Under the pieces are notes generated by a model. The model was not told where the DNA came from. It made no database searches and was given only the letters and a program-made list of their open reading frames with translations. Below, one piece after another: positions 21,401-36,400 of a DNA stretch of 60,000 nt. Origin of the DNA: Acanthaster planci (lineage: Eukaryota > Echinodermata > Asteroidea > Valvatida > Acanthasteridae). Each line of letters begins with the position of its first letter. Position 1 is the first letter of the stretch. The DNA lies in contig NW_019091523.1 in NCBI RefSeq assembly GCF_001949145.1, positions 189,534-249,533 on the forward strand, read 5' to 3'. The position numbers were made by a program, and so were the translations under genes.

Positions 21401-24400
21401 CTCCCGGCAGACTGAAGGCACAATGTCTGGCTATCTCCGTGTCCACCGTCTGGGCCCGGCTGGGGTCTGTCATTGACAGGTACAGGTCCAGCAACTCTGC
21501 AGGTATTACATCCTGGTGGGAACCCAAACCAAGAAAGTAATTAAGTCAAACCATGGTACACTGAAGAAACGTCAAACCCAATTTACACGAGTGAATGGGC
21601 TTCCAACCTTTTTGTCAGACCGGCATTTGGAGTGGTTCGTTGGGTTAGAGCGTTTTAGACCACTAATCCATCAAGTTACCACACTGCTCCACTTTCTGCT
21701 ACTGCCGACAAGTATCACTATCATTGCAACCTGACAGGCAGAGCAGCCACAGCCTTATATAAAGCACATGACCTTCTCGCATCTTGGGTCACAGAAAGGA
21801 AGATCCCTTTGACATTAACAAATGTGGAAATGAATGTGTGTTTAGATGATGGACGTGACAAACCCAAAGGGGGGTTTTTGGTATCAGTGCCGGCGAGGCA
21901 GAGTGAGATTTATAAAGATGTCAAAAGCTCTGCAATGGCTTTATTAAAGGCACACTTATTACTTTACACAACTTCACACTTAAGAGATGAATTTCGTCGA
22001 CGCTGAACTTGATCAAAGTCTCACCTGGGCCAGCCGGTGTGAACGTTCTGGTGTGTGATGCTCGGTAGATGTGTTCACCGAGGGCTCGGAGTCTGACCAT
22101 TCTGGGGCTACTTCCTCCTCCACGACGCCGTTTCGAAACGTCAGCGTCTTCTCGTTCAGGCGCTGCCCAATCACGTGTGTGCTGCAGATGTTGGAGACCG
22201 TCTCCAGGACCTCCTCTGCCTCGTTCAGGTTGGCTTTGTGCACCACCATACCCCCAGTCTCCCCGAGGGGTTGGGAGGCTCCGCTCTGCCCGCCGGCGCT
22301 GACGTTTGCATTGCCGTCAACTTCCTTTGCAGGCTGGCTTGCCGTGTCTTGCAATGTGATATCGGAGAGGCTCTCTCCGATTTCTGTCGGGTCCTTCTGG
22401 CTCTCATCTAATCTGTCAGCCTCTTTAGTCTGCTCACTCTCGCTGTCACAGCCAGCTCCCAAGTCTGGTGTCCCTGTTGGACTGGCGATCCCTGAATCTG
22501 GAGAGGACTTCTGTTCATCCCCGCTGCTCGAAGCAGTGGTTTCTAACGTCAACTCAGCCACTGTTGTGAATCGTTCGGAGGACGGGTCATCCTCTTTGGT
22601 GTCTCCACTCTCTGGCAGAACATCAATGACGGGGATGGGATTCCGCCAGAAAAGGAATGAGTCGTAGCTGTTGGACATCTCGGGGGTGACTGACAGCATC
22701 CCTTGCTCCGGTGTAAACTCCACATGCCCTAGACCCTGGTGGACATTGCTGGACGCTTGCGCGACCTCCACCGGCTCAGTCTTTAAGGGCACCACGTCAC
22801 CCTTGTCCTGACCCAGGCCCATCATAACCGAGCTTCCACCGACCGTTTCATCCACTTCCATGGCCACAGCTTGCATTGCACAGTGAGTTCTGGGATCCTG
22901 GCCTGAAGACTGGCCAGGACCTGAGGAGGAAGACTGTTGTGATGATTGCAATTCTGAGAAGACTAGAGAGGGGACCTCGTCTGATTCGCTTTCGTTGTTG
23001 TCCACCACACTAGCGATTTGAACTGTACCATCAGGATTGTATACTACTTGGACACCTGAGACTAATGGGTCAGCAAAGGTTGAAATAAATGGACCTAGAG
23101 TTTGAAAAGCTGCCATTCGAACCTGCACCAAAAATAATTAGAATAAAGAAGAAATGTTATTAAAGTCATAATTACACCAAAAAAAATGGTACAATAGCAT
23201 TCCCTTCACAACACTTATTCCAAGCTCAATGACTCTCTCTAATAAAAAGTTTACCTGATATTGAATGATTCCAAATATTGTAAATAAACAGCAACTTCAG
23301 CAAGCACTGAAATCTTGAAATCTCCATTTATTGGGAGTAAGCTTGTGAATTTGTTCTGAAATACAGAATCAAGTAAACATATTCATGCCCACTGAATGGA
23401 TATTGCATGTACTAAGCCTATCAGAATTTTAAATAAAACAGTGCACCCTCCAAACAGCAGTAACTTAGACAGAACAGAGAAATCCTGATTCTTGTAAGTT
23501 TCAATCGACATGATCATTCTCAGCTGATTCATGGCAATCAGGTGTGAAAGGCCGGATCACAGGACATAGTTCTGTTCACTGAAACAGAGGACGGACCTAC
23601 CCATCTGGATTGATCGGTGAGCAGTTTAACAAAAAGCGGGCTGAGTTTGCCCGCCCGTACAGTCTTTGACACCGCCCAAGACACTGCCATGAAGCACTCG
23701 GCGCACGCCTTGCGCACTCCCCATACGCCATCCTCACACAGGTCCTCAAACTTGGGCAGCTGTGGGAACGGGGAATTGCCAAGAAATCTCATTAGAAATA
23801 TGGCCAAGAAAGGTGCTCAATTCTCAAAGGATTGTGAGACACAACTACTGTACAAGCAGGGTACTCAGGGGGCTCCATAATTATGGGGACTACATATGGG
23901 TTGAGACATAGACGATAAACATGTAGGGGCCAAAGACATTTTTTGGTCCCACAACAAAGTAACAGTCTGGGAACCAGAGCCAAGTGGGGTACCAGTCGCT
24001 GCGGCCAGTTTATCAACCTGCTAAAGGCAGAATATCTGCATAGCAAATACAGGCTCCCAGCCAAAAGAATACTACCAAAGACTGGTTCTCCGCTCATACT
24101 GGCTCAGCACAAAGGCTTGCTGAGCAACATTTCCTGCTTAGCAGCTTAAGGAAACCAGCCTAATGCAACAGAGTTGGGCAGCAGGCACATGGGCAATTTT
24201 CAATTTCCCCATGCAAAAACCCAAGGAATCTTTGCACGATGAGCATGACACCCTACCCAAGTGCTAGCAGACCATAAAAACATCCTTCTAAAATTTAACA
24301 TTTTGCTTTTTTACCACTCAGATTTACAACTGTAACTTTTTAAATAATGATCAAAGTTTCAGCTCAATGTACCAGTACATTTTTAGAACCACTTAGATAT

Positions 24401-27400
24401 TATATGTAGAGCTAAATATGGTTGACTCTCATTTTAAAGAACACCATTATAACTAAATACTGTTGTAAATTGTGAGAATCCTAATTTCTTGAATTCTTGT
24501 ATTTTCTTTCATTTTCCATTGCTTTTACAACTAAGTCCTGGTCATACATGTAACAAAGTAATTTGTCTGGTCCCTTTAACTTTTTGAGCTGACTACATTT
24601 TTTTATCCTCACCAACTGCTGAGGATTATAGAGTACCCAAGTGACTATGTCACGCACACAATTATAGAGCTGTCGACTTTGGAAAAGAACAATCAGGGCG
24701 ATGTTTTGGGAAGGGGGATGTATGTGCGAGCATGAAGCGTGAAGCCCTTATGGCATGCGGTCCGGGGCCCGCTTCAGGGCCCCAGAAAATATTGCATTCT
24801 AGATGCTCTGTGGTGCAATCTGAGGCATCTCCTAGCCACATTCCTCTTCATTTTGGGGCAGTGGCTGTCAAGCGAACTAAAAATCTACATGTAGTGGTTC
24901 TTCATTGGAATCCTTTTCATCTATGGTCAAATTATTTTCTGGTCCGACAACGTGAAACGTCAGCAAAATTTTAGTGCAGAAGCTGTCAGGTGCATTTTTA
25001 TATACCTGTCTAAATAACATTTAATATAAAGTTTCAGTTCATTACTCTTTAGCAGGTAGGAAACTTGGTTGCAAATATGAAATTTCCATTTCCTTACTGC
25101 TTATTGCTGCCTGCTAGTTGAAGGCTGAGGACTGGTGGACATAGATGGTTGCTCTACTGATTATTTGCTCTGTGGATGCTTGCCCTGTGGATGCTTGCTC
25201 TGTGGATGCTTGCTCTGTGGATGCTTGCCCTGTGGATGCTTGCTCTGTGGATGCTTGCTCTGCTGACTTGATCTGAAGACATGGCTCACATCCTGCTTAG
25301 TGAGGCATGTAGACTGGGCTTCAGAGTCAGTCATGTTCTTGATGTACTCAAGAGCATCTTTGCCAATCATAAGATCTGCATCACACTTCTGATTCTCTTC
25401 CTTTCCATATTCCTCTGACTTCAGATCTGATGAAAACTTCACAACCACTGATGGCTTTACGAATCTGAGAAGCAACTCCTGTAGGACCCTATTTAACTCT
25501 CTATGAAGGATATGTATGCATGGCTCCTCTCTCTGTAGAAGCAGGTTAATTTGATGAAAAATCTGGTTACTGTACCCCTGAAAAAAGGAGTACAACTTTG
25601 TCTGAGGTGAGCTAAATAAGCGATGAATTCTTGTTAAGCGTGACTCCTGCAATTGGGCTGAAGAATGTCCAGAGCTACACGTAGATTTTAAGCCAGAACA
25701 TGTCAGCTTTGGTGGGCAATGATCCTTCGGGGCTTGTGTTGATTTCCTTTTCAATGTAGATGTTTTCACCTTATCTGTAGATGCAGCCCTCTGTTGTGTT
25801 ATTTTAGGTGTGCTGTTACTTACAGATGATACTGTTTGTGATACAGGCCCATCAGTTGGTGACACTTATTCCGGTGTTTTATTGCCACTTGTACTGGGTG
25901 AGCCTTGAGTTGTTAGAGCTGCTGCAGGCTTGATGATTGATGAGTTGAAGAACTTGGTTTCTGCATTACTTTCACTGATACTTCCATTTTCATGCCAGTT
26001 TTCATCTCTTCCTTGAAGAATGATTCGAGTGGCTTCCACTGTTCTAGAAGTCGATCAATACAAACCCTCAGGGAGAGCCATCGTGGTGTTCCATATTTCA
26101 AGATTTTCTTGACACCTGTCTAACGCAAACTTTGGTGAGACTTCAAGACTTTGAGGCGCTTACTACTTTTTTTAGGATAGTAGTACGAATCTACTAAAAA
26201 ATCATCAATGGCTATTGGTCATGTTGGTAGTGATTTGGCTGATTTTTCTGCTGTGTTGTGTGCCATGGACAACCAAGTAGGTGGCACTGGTTGTGTTGGT
26301 TTTTCACAAATCATGCGACACCCTTCTTTTTTCCAAGCATCACTGATGCATTATTTGCTGCAAATGCAACACAGTTGGACCAAGGTATTTTCTCTTTTGA
26401 TAGTTCTTGGTCAAAGACTTTATTCTTGCCTGTAGAGGAACCTTCAGTAGGCCTAAGTTAGAACTTAGAAAAGCTTGAACAACCTCTCCTTTTGCATCAT
26501 CATACAGGCTTAACAAGACAGGATAGAGCTGGTCAGAGCCACCGTCATTTGATCCATCAGTAGCAAGACTGAATGGAGAGGTACATGCTTTCTCTCTGCG
26601 ACGATGGAAGCGGTATTTTTACTCATGGCATTCACGATTGCTGCCGTTTTCGTACGAGTACAGCTGCATTTTGCAGCGATTTTTTAATCGGGAAACATTT
26701 TTCCGAAATAGAGGGCCGACGTGGTCGGATGATGCTATCGGTAAATTGTGCTCAACTAGAAACCCCGTAAAGTATCTCTCTGCTCTGACAATGCTTACAT
26801 CATCATCCACAGACCTGAAGTATTAGCCAATACCTTTTGTAGCAGATTTCACTTAGGCAAAGTCCTGGTGTTTCTCTGAACCAATGTGTCGGAAGATATC
26901 GTTGCGACCTCCACTCTTCATGGATATATCACAGCTACATACAACACAAAATGCAAAAAATTCCCCCGTCTCCAATTTCCGTATGCAGGGCATTCTCCGC
27001 TGTATTCTTCTCTGTAATTCTGCAGATATTTCTTAGCCTTTGCTGAATCTTTTGACACCATTTTGACCACACAATGAGTCGCGCCTACCGCGTCAGCGAC
27101 CAACCTTGTTCCCATAGGAGCAATCTTGCCGCGCCATGTTGGTTCTGACCATGCTTGGGGTCGAGGTTGCTGCAGCATGTACTCGTGACACCAGCTATGT
27201 GTGCATGTGTGTGACAACCGTCTGGAATCCATCTGCCAAATATGGTGTCTACACCAAGAGTGGCAGCAATTCGCTGGTGACAGACTCTTCACTGGTCCAC
27301 GTTTGGGAAAATACAAAAGTTTATACGCTTACAGGTTACCAGTTGTGTAGACTTGAATCCAGGCCCAATGTACAAGCGAGATTCATTGACAAACGAAATT

Positions 27401-30400
27401 AATGTACATTCGAATGGCTCTCTCCCACACTGAGAAGTGCATGACTCCGGTATATACTCTTGTACAGAGTCTAGTTTTCGACAACGGAAATGACAGCGCC
27501 TGTGTACACGTACATACAGTTTATGCATGTAATAATTTTCGATTTAAAAAAGAGCAGACACATTCACAACAAAATATTTTCATGCTAAGTTTTATTACAA
27601 CTCCGACTGTGGCAATTCAAAAAGACAGGTAAATATAAATTTGCATACACAAATTGACAATCCGGGAGATTTTTAACATGTGCTGCGAGGCAGAAGAACG
27701 ACCGATTTTCTGGGAGTTTCCGCAAAATCCGGGAGAGTAGGCAGCTCTGCAATTATGTGCGTAAAAGGCATGAGAGCAAGTACCAGCACATGAACCAACA
27801 CGCACACGTACTCCATTCGATTTCATTACACTTTCCAGTTTAAAATGACATCACACTTCGGCATTCTACAGCCAAAGAATGTAAATATTCCCCGTTTAGC
27901 AACAACGACAACTACTGGCAGTGCAATCATGCACCGCGTCCACAGTAAGCCACGTCTGAATGTTACAGCTGTGGTTAGAAAATAACTTGTGTGCCTATAG
28001 AAGCTACTGAAGCCACTTCCCCTAGACAAGTGTCAAATTCAGCCACAGCCAGTGGATTTGGACATAGCCATATTATACAAGGCAAAAAAAAACCACACAT
28101 CACCATGTATCATACAAACAAGTGTAATACCAAAGTGCAAGCTGCAGCACAAACATGACATCGATAGGAAAATGAGCTTACTAGCAAATCTTCTGTTGCT
28201 TCTTCACCCACAACGTTACAGATATCTCCAAAGTTGGCGGCACACACCTGGTAACAATACAAGCAAAGGGGTAAATCATTTTCAAAATTGACACTGAACA
28301 TCTTCACATTCTGTGTGTGCTGGATGCTTAGCCAAAATCTAGAATGTTTTCTTTGAGCAAGACTGGGCCTTCCTGACTAATTGCTAGGTTCAAGAAACTG
28401 GAAAATAAATCCACCGCTTGAAGTTTTTTCCTGTGGACAGTTTTTCTACTATTTCAACTTTATTTAGCAGTATCTCGCCCTGCAAAAAAAAACAATAAAA
28501 AAGCACAGTAATAAACTCTGTAATAAAATGAAAAATAAGCGGACAACTGTGAAATGATTTTGACAATCTCGGACATATAACATTGCAGAACACTAAAGAT
28601 GCTTAGCTTAATTTTGCCACAGAAAAACGTTGAGACCCACAGTGTCGACAATTTGAAAATTTGTTCATATTCAATTTTTTTTTCAAATTGTTACTGATGA
28701 TATTTTTACCATTGTAAGTACTCTTTTAAATATGCACGTTAACAGAAATAGAACAAAATAAAACTAGGCAATACAAGTTTAATTTCTCAAGCAAGAAGCT
28801 TCCAAGTGGCTCTTCTTTAGCATCTCAAAACTATACCGTACACACTTGTACTTCTGCATCTTGAAATTGGTTTCAAACATCAACTAAAATAACTGCCAAG
28901 GCACATTCCTATCAATTGCCAAGAGAGTAAGGTCATTCACACAACCATGAGGTCAGGTCCACATCAAAGACTGCACAGTTCAGTCACAAACCCCACAAGA
29001 AGAACAATCTCTCCATCATTATTTACCCCCAGGATTTCGTCCTTTTTACACAAACCAATCCGACCTCCTCCAATCACATGACTCTGTGCAGAAAAAAACC
29101 GGCCGCCTGTATCCTATACCGTCTTGCACAGCCCCCCCAGGTCACAACCGCTTTTCCGTCCAAAGACCGACAGACATCGGCAACGGGCAAGATCGGTAAC
29201 ACAACTTACAAATCCATCCTTTATTCTCCCCTCCACTTCCCTCTAACACCTATCAAAGTCCCCACTGCCGGGCCAACGATTAGATTACCAGCATCTTTAG
29301 CACGTGAATTAGGTCATTAGAGCGAGCGATAATGTGATTGTTATATCCGGGGCCTGCCTGCGGGTGCAAGCAGCAAGAGGCTACAGCAGGGGGGGGGAGG
29401 GGGAAGGAGGGAAATGTCAGGGGGAAGCTAACCGGATTATCCTGGGTGAGGGCTTGCAGAAACACGGTTCGCGGTCTCAGCGGTGGGAGGCTGGGGGAGA
29501 ATTTCTCACGGGAGGAGGGGAGTGAAGAGGCATATTGGAGTCCGTAAGACAATGACTTGACTTCAAAACAGAATTACCGGTAATTAGGCAAGTGTACAGA
29601 GAGTTGCTCTGTGCATGCATAAAAAACTGATCCTTCCTCACATCAACACTCACATGTCCGGCAGATCCAATGTCTGCAGCCCCCTTTTTCAGTGTTATCA
29701 GTCTAGTTTATGTTTAACCACTGATTAATATTCAAACAAAGCCTGGCTTATCTTCCGTGGAACAGCTGGAATGATCAGTCGTCATTTTACATGTAACTAT
29801 TTCTGGAATAATTAAATTCCTCAAAAGACTCTCTTGCTGTTTTATCATTAAAATTTAACGCTTGGTTCTACTGTTCTCGAAAAGAAGATAACCAAACAAG
29901 CGAAGAGAAACCTTATCCATAACCATCCAGATGCTGTATAAATTACAAAGAATTTTGCTCCGTTTGCTGGTTAAAGTTAATGCCCTCAAAAATTTCTCTC
30001 CTAATATGAGCACTTACTATTGGGTCAATCAACTCATACAATGTTTAACAAAAATAATATAACGACAATAAGACTAAAGATGATCCTACTCTGAGCCTTT
30101 AAAAGTATCAAGTGCACTAGCCCTTTAATTTGGCTACGCAGGAAGAAAAACTGCACAGATATCAAACCAAAAAACAAGGACAGCTGAAACAACTAACCTT
30201 TCGTATATGAAACATACTATCTGAGCAGAGTTCCGTGAACTGGGGAAGAAACTGGTTGAGTGTGATATCCTTGCCAGCCAACGGTGCAACTTTACTCATG
30301 AGCTGTAGAGCGAAAGGACAACAGATTACAAACGTTCAGAGCACTTATACATACGCGTACATGTATGTACATGAACAACCATTACAGGGAATCTCAGTTG

Positions 30401-33400
30401 AGTATTTCACAAAAATGAAATAATGTGCTTCTGACCTGACAGCATCAACAGTTACAATGAACATTATTTTAAGCTTTATAAGCTTCCTTTGTAAGAAGAT
30501 TCAAGCACAGGACAGGAAAGATTAGAAAAATTGCCTGAATGTTGATTTTGGGGAGATACATGTACAGTACGTTTCCTCGTTATCTTGGGATAAAGTTAGT
30601 GCGCATCTTGAAAGCCAGGACACTCCTGTTCCGCTGGCAATGTGCCGGTTCAGACATGATGCATTCCTGGGGGGGGAGAACTAGAAGTATCCTGTGTATC
30701 CTCCGGGGTGCCGTTCCTGAGTTAGTGTGTGTAAAGGCAGACGTTCCCGAGGTGTTGTTAGAAGAACATCCCCCTACCTGCAATGTGGTATATTTTGTAT
30801 CACTTCTGGCCAATGTTAGAGCCACCGGTTCCGTTTCCGTCGCAAGAGCAGCAGCACCGTGGTGAGAGACACAGTAGCGAGATGGTTTTCAAGATTCACA
30901 ATCTCACTACCCATGTCTTTCACACAGTACACTGCACAGAGTGAGCGCCAGCGTATCAGAGACACAAAGACACAGAAGAAGAAACAGACGAGACCAGCAG
31001 GGACACGGACACCTCCCGTTAATGCCACCACAAGCAATACAGACAAATTGGGGGGAAAATGTATCAGGGCGAACAGTTTAATGGAACCACCATCAAATAA
31101 GAGTATGAAAAATGCTTTTTTACATAGGTCACCAAACAACGCAAAGATACTTTTTCAGTAAGATTTGCACTGCCGACCGTATACTAGCACATACAAACTA
31201 AATGGTGGCCCCATTTCACACAAATTGCAGTGAAGTCACACAGAAATAGCGATAGTGTGTGTTTAGTGTAAGATAACTATGCTAGCCACAGAGCATTTAA
31301 ACACCACAATTTATGACATCTGTGGCATACTTCTGGCCAAGAGAGCTAGGAAGAGAAGAACTCCAGCAAAGACAGGACACTGAAGGAGTACTCACTGCGA
31401 CAGCTTCATTACGGTAGTCTTCCGAGCTGCCTTGCCCAGACAGCTGGAGGATGATGGGACAGACTTGCTCCTCGATGTCCTTCTTCTCAATCAGATCTTG
31501 TTCTAAGAGGACGAGCAGTGCGGCTTGACTCGTCTTGCGCACCTGTGTGAGTGGTGGGCGGGGGCAGGGCAAGGAGAAAGGTGACTGGATTAGTGTTCAC
31601 TGTTACCACATACTTCTAGGATATATCATCGCCGGACATTAGCGAGGTTTGGCAGCAAATTGACAGAAATATGTGAGCCGGAATTGCAAAACATCTCCGT
31701 GCATGACAATGCATAAAGGCCTTTCATGTTCATGTTGACATTCACACACATGTTGTTATTTTAATTATTATTATGGTTTATTTAAACCCTCCCGTCGCAG
31801 CCCTGAGGCTGAATTGTGGGCCAGTTTACACTCATAAAAAAATTACCAATAATTGCTAAAAAAAAATCTTAAAGAAAGAATTTATTCAAATAAAACCGCT
31901 AGTTAGAAAAATTCTAAACATTTTAAACAAAACCAAGTTCTTTAAAATGTCACTATTACAATCATAAACAATTAAAGTGGGACGCACAATCTGCAATCAG
32001 AAAATTCCAAGTAGTTCTCATTCAGTAATTTAACCACAGTTTGACTAGCTTATCATGTACATGTACATCTCCGTAGAATATGCCACTGATCCTTGACAAC
32101 TACCACATTATGGCTACAAATTCTTCAAACAGTCCCTCAAAGTCAAATGAGAAACGTAAAACAAGTCTCACAATGACAACAACTATATATGAAGTGATAA
32201 ATAAACCCCTACTGTAGAGAAATGTATGCAGAATGCTACGCTGCATTGTATGGTTATGAGCAGCAAAGTACTGTACTATGAGAGTGGATAACAGTGTCCT
32301 ATGCTTGCTATTAAAAAAAAATGTTTTCCTTTGTACAGAAAACACAGGAACAATGCATGTTTTTCTTCTTGGAGGAAACTGGAGACAGAAATAATACATA
32401 CAGTGTATCTACAGCCTCGCGGCAGGGCAATTAGCATTACGGCAGAGAAAAGTCGCATGCAACTTCAACTCTGAGGATGAAATTGAATCTACCTTAGCAT
32501 AATGTGTGTGTGAAAATAGAAAAACTTGATGTCCAGAAGCACTTCTATAAACCCTTAAGAATTCACTGAGAGGGATTGGTAGGTTTTAAAAGATTCGGGC
32601 GGCTTGGCCTGGCCACTTTGGCTTTACATTGTAAAGTAAAAAGAGCTAGGCAAGTGGCTTTATAGAAGTGAAGGGAATAAGCTACAGGATTCCTGCCAAG
32701 AAAAGATTTTACATGATTCATAAATCTTTTTTTAAATGCCTGAAGAGTTAGGATTTCAATCCTAAAAGAAATTACAGCAATGCTAGGAACTGAGGCTTCA
32801 ACCAATACCAAAATATTGGAACTCCCAGCCCAGGGACAATTAGAGATAAAGGAAGAGAACAGGTGCAAAGGTGCCACATTCTTCTGAGCCAGCACTGACA
32901 CCCCATGGGTCCCAATAACAATACCAGCTGTGTGTCAGGTCTGGGGAACAACAGGGGAGATGAGCTGATTCTGGTTTGCCAGATGGTATTATCTGCATGG
33001 AAGGAGCTGGGTGGGTGCAGGGTGTGGGGCTACCGGTGATGAGTGACTCCATTCATAATTCACCTCGACAAGGGGTAATGTATTTGTCTACAACGGGACT
33101 TTTTGAATTTTTTGAAAGAAGATGGAAAGAACAGGATAAGCCAGGTGGAAGCAGATCCACTTCAAACACATTGTGCCATTGCAATGTTGGTCTGGGGTCA
33201 GAAGATGAACATGTAAACAGCAAACATGTAACTCAAAAGAGAGAAGCACTTACCCCCTCCCCCCAAAAAACCCCCAGAAAGTGCTGTTGACCAACTCAAC
33301 AGATACAAGTAAGACCACATTATATGAACACTGATCTGCAAGCAGGAATGATAGGAAGTATGAAATCAGTTTTCGATTGAATGAGTAAAAAAACTGAATG

Positions 33401-36400
33401 AGTACAAAAACTGAATGTCCCTGGACAGGAGGAAGGTAAATGAGCAAAAAAAAAAGAAGGCGGACAGTCCCTGTATTACTTCCTGTTGACAGTGATTTTC
33501 TTGCCTTCTTAACCACTGAGGAGAAGATCTGTTAATCACTTGGGTAAGTTTGAGGCTTCAAACCATCTGATCTGATGGATAAGCGAAACATGCCTGCATC
33601 GCACCTGGTTGTTGGTATCGGTGAGGTAGCGGACAACCAACGGGAGGATGTAGTCCTGCACGGTGTTTGGGAAGAAGCCACGATTTTCTTGGCACAGCAT
33701 GGCAATGTGAGGAATCTGTTCCATCAACTCGGCTCGGACCATAGGCTCTGCGGGAGAAGGAAAAACACAAAATGCCCAATGAAGGCCAATATCTGGTTTA
33801 TCCGACCTGAACAAAGCTTATGAATGTACATGTACCCCCTAGCCTTGCTACCGGTATGTCAATTCAGCTCAGATTACAAGCTCGGTAGGTACCAGTAGAT
33901 AGCAGTGTTGGATTCGAGTCCATCACAAGTCCTTTCACAAGTCCAGTCATAAGTAACAGGGTGAACAATGACAAGACAACGCTTTTGTCAACGTCCATCT
34001 AAGCAGCTTGTGAATTGGCTTAAAACAGGCAGACTTGATAGACTTGTGGATGGACTTAGAGTGATTTGCAGGGACTTGTGATGGACTCGATTACAACACT
34101 GGTACGTACCGGTAGATGGGGGGGGGGAGAACATGCTGAAACCAAAGGCAATTCATATCTGACTTACAATGTATCTGCTCTGTACACAACTTAATGACGG
34201 TGGCACATGGCCAAGCATTGATATCCCTAGCTGGGTATTGGAACATGTAAATGTACTTACATGTACAAAACACTTAGTTTCATTAAATACTCCCGAGTGA
34301 AGCTTTAAAACTGTATGCCCTGGCCAGTCCTGCTTTGAGGGGACAAGCTATTTGGTTGAGAAATTTGGGACTATGTTGTGAGGATAAATACTGGCCCCTA
34401 TGATGAATCTACCCCAATAATCCCACAACTACACGGTACAGTTGTAAGTACTTACAGGTATGTGTGCACATGAACATGTGCGTAATGTACATGTACATGT
34501 GCCGGTACCGCACCTATTTAAATTTGCATTTGTGAAACAAATTACAATCGGTGGGAAATCGTTCCAAACCACTGTACCGGTAGCATCAAAACCAGACAGA
34601 AACTGTGTTGCCAAACTAAATTTATACGGAGATGCCAAGCTCAGTCTAAAGTCCATGCAACAGAAGTTGGGCCATACAGTCCCAGATCCATCAAATTCTT
34701 GCCAAACCCACAGCCTTTGGAGAATTGGAACCACTCAAGGTAAAGACACCTTGAAGGAGCCTCATTGTTTTAAGAGTTGGGTAGACATCATGTCCATTGC
34801 TGAGACAATGCCCATACAAACTCATTCCGTACATGCACTTTCATCAAATTATTTCAGTCCTTAACTAAAACAAGACGGGGGAAACTATTACCCAGTTGAG
34901 CTGAGACAGTTCTTAGTCCGGAATCCATGATATAACGGTACGGATCAGCCAAGTACACGTAGCAACGACACAAAGACCAGGAATGGACAAGGTGAAAACA
35001 GGAACATGCATGTCTGAGACACTAAAGCTCGTGCCAAAACGTGCTCCCTAACTGTACCACTGTGAACCAGAAAAAAGGATGATTCATCTCTGGCAGAGAG
35101 AGAACCACCATCGCTGAAAGAGAGGGAACACAAGTATATCACAACGAATCAATGTCACCTTCTTTCCAGTGGAAATCAACAAAGAACATCCAGGGGGGGT
35201 AGGAAGATGCGACGTCATTTTGTTCCAAGACAGTGTTCCCAATACTGTATCATTTGTTGAAGCTTGTCATTCTTTTTTTTTTTATGAATGGCGTGTAATG
35301 GGATATTGGGTAAGGGGTACAAGGGGGACAAATTATTGGCAATTCATAAAATGTGCCAGGGGCGAAGTCTTGTCTGGTTAGTCAGCCAAGTCGATGACAG
35401 GCGACAACAGTGACACTGCACGTCTCCGATTATGATTCATCCCTTATTGGTAGCAGGGGTGTAGGCTTCACCCAAGTGCATTCACGAGTTCAATCAAAAG
35501 CATGATACACTGATTTCTGAGTTCAAACAGGCCAATTGTCTGGAGTGCCCAGAACGACTTGGACCGTTCTTTGTTGCTGTGAGACGTACTCGTGCAAATC
35601 ATGCACGGACACATTTCGCTGAGAAAACACAGATCTCTGAAAAATATTGTTACACTTCACCACTCCTTATAAACCACAGCTTGAAAATAAAGTTACTGTA
35701 CTTATGATCAAGCTTGACATCACAGAATTTACAGCTGGGTCATTCTAGGTATAAATTTTGGGTCCTAAATTGTGACATTTTTCTGTCCCTGTTACCTCTG
35801 ACATGTATACCATCTGACATGTTTGACAAGGGATTTATCACTGAAATTGATTTCAAACTGTTTCTATTGGTTTGGCAGGTACTTTGCAGTACTTTTTCAG
35901 TTTTGGAAATTAAACAGTGAGTTCTTAACATTAAAAATCATATGTCAGACGTAACAGGGACGGGAACAAAATTGGACCCCCAATTTATAAAATGACCCAC
36001 CTGTTTGCAAGGTGGATGAATGCTTGTTCACTTGAGAGGGAATTTCTCTTGTTGTTGCCTGGTCTCATGCAAGCAACAACAAATAGCAAGCCAAAACTTT
36101 CTTCGAGATGTCAGGAAGAGCTGATATGCATGTACATGTACGGTTGCTCTGTGCCTGTTCCAAGAATCACACACAAACACCTGTCATAGATGTAGGGTAC
36201 TTCCTTACCACCAATGGTCTGGGGTTTTGAGGCATACAACACTGAGTCAATTCAACTTCTTGGACTTGCAAATATTCGACCTTTCATTTGATTGCATATT
36301 CAAAATTTGGTGAAGCCACATTGCCACAAAAACAGGAAAAACAGCTGGCAAGTGTGTGTGGGCTAGCCTTCCTTGTGGAGTTTTGGGAGTGGGATCTGTC

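Larger units (their letters stand above)
24631..27866 (-). mobile_element. 3.2-kb DNA transposon remnant carrying a decayed transposase
   Basis: The left end GAGTACCCAAGTG and the inverted right end GAATGCCGAAGTG are TIRs flanked by TA. They match the ends of the 148-bp MITE at 7775-7922, and about 125 bp inside the right end also match it (for example ACCAACACGCACACGTACTC). The minus-strand transposase relic lies between them. It fills most of the 4.4-kb intron between exons f and g. That both ends belong to one insertion is inference from orientation and the shared MITE. Confidence 0.6.

Noticed and set aside
22071-22667. 198-codon plus-strand open frame
   Set aside because: Exact antisense shadow of PPP4R1 exon h.
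28390-28593. Minus frame containing GEILLNKVEIVEKLSTGKNF, considered as a PPP4R1 exon
   Set aside because: Exons e, f and g already join in phase and follow the family sequence without a gap.
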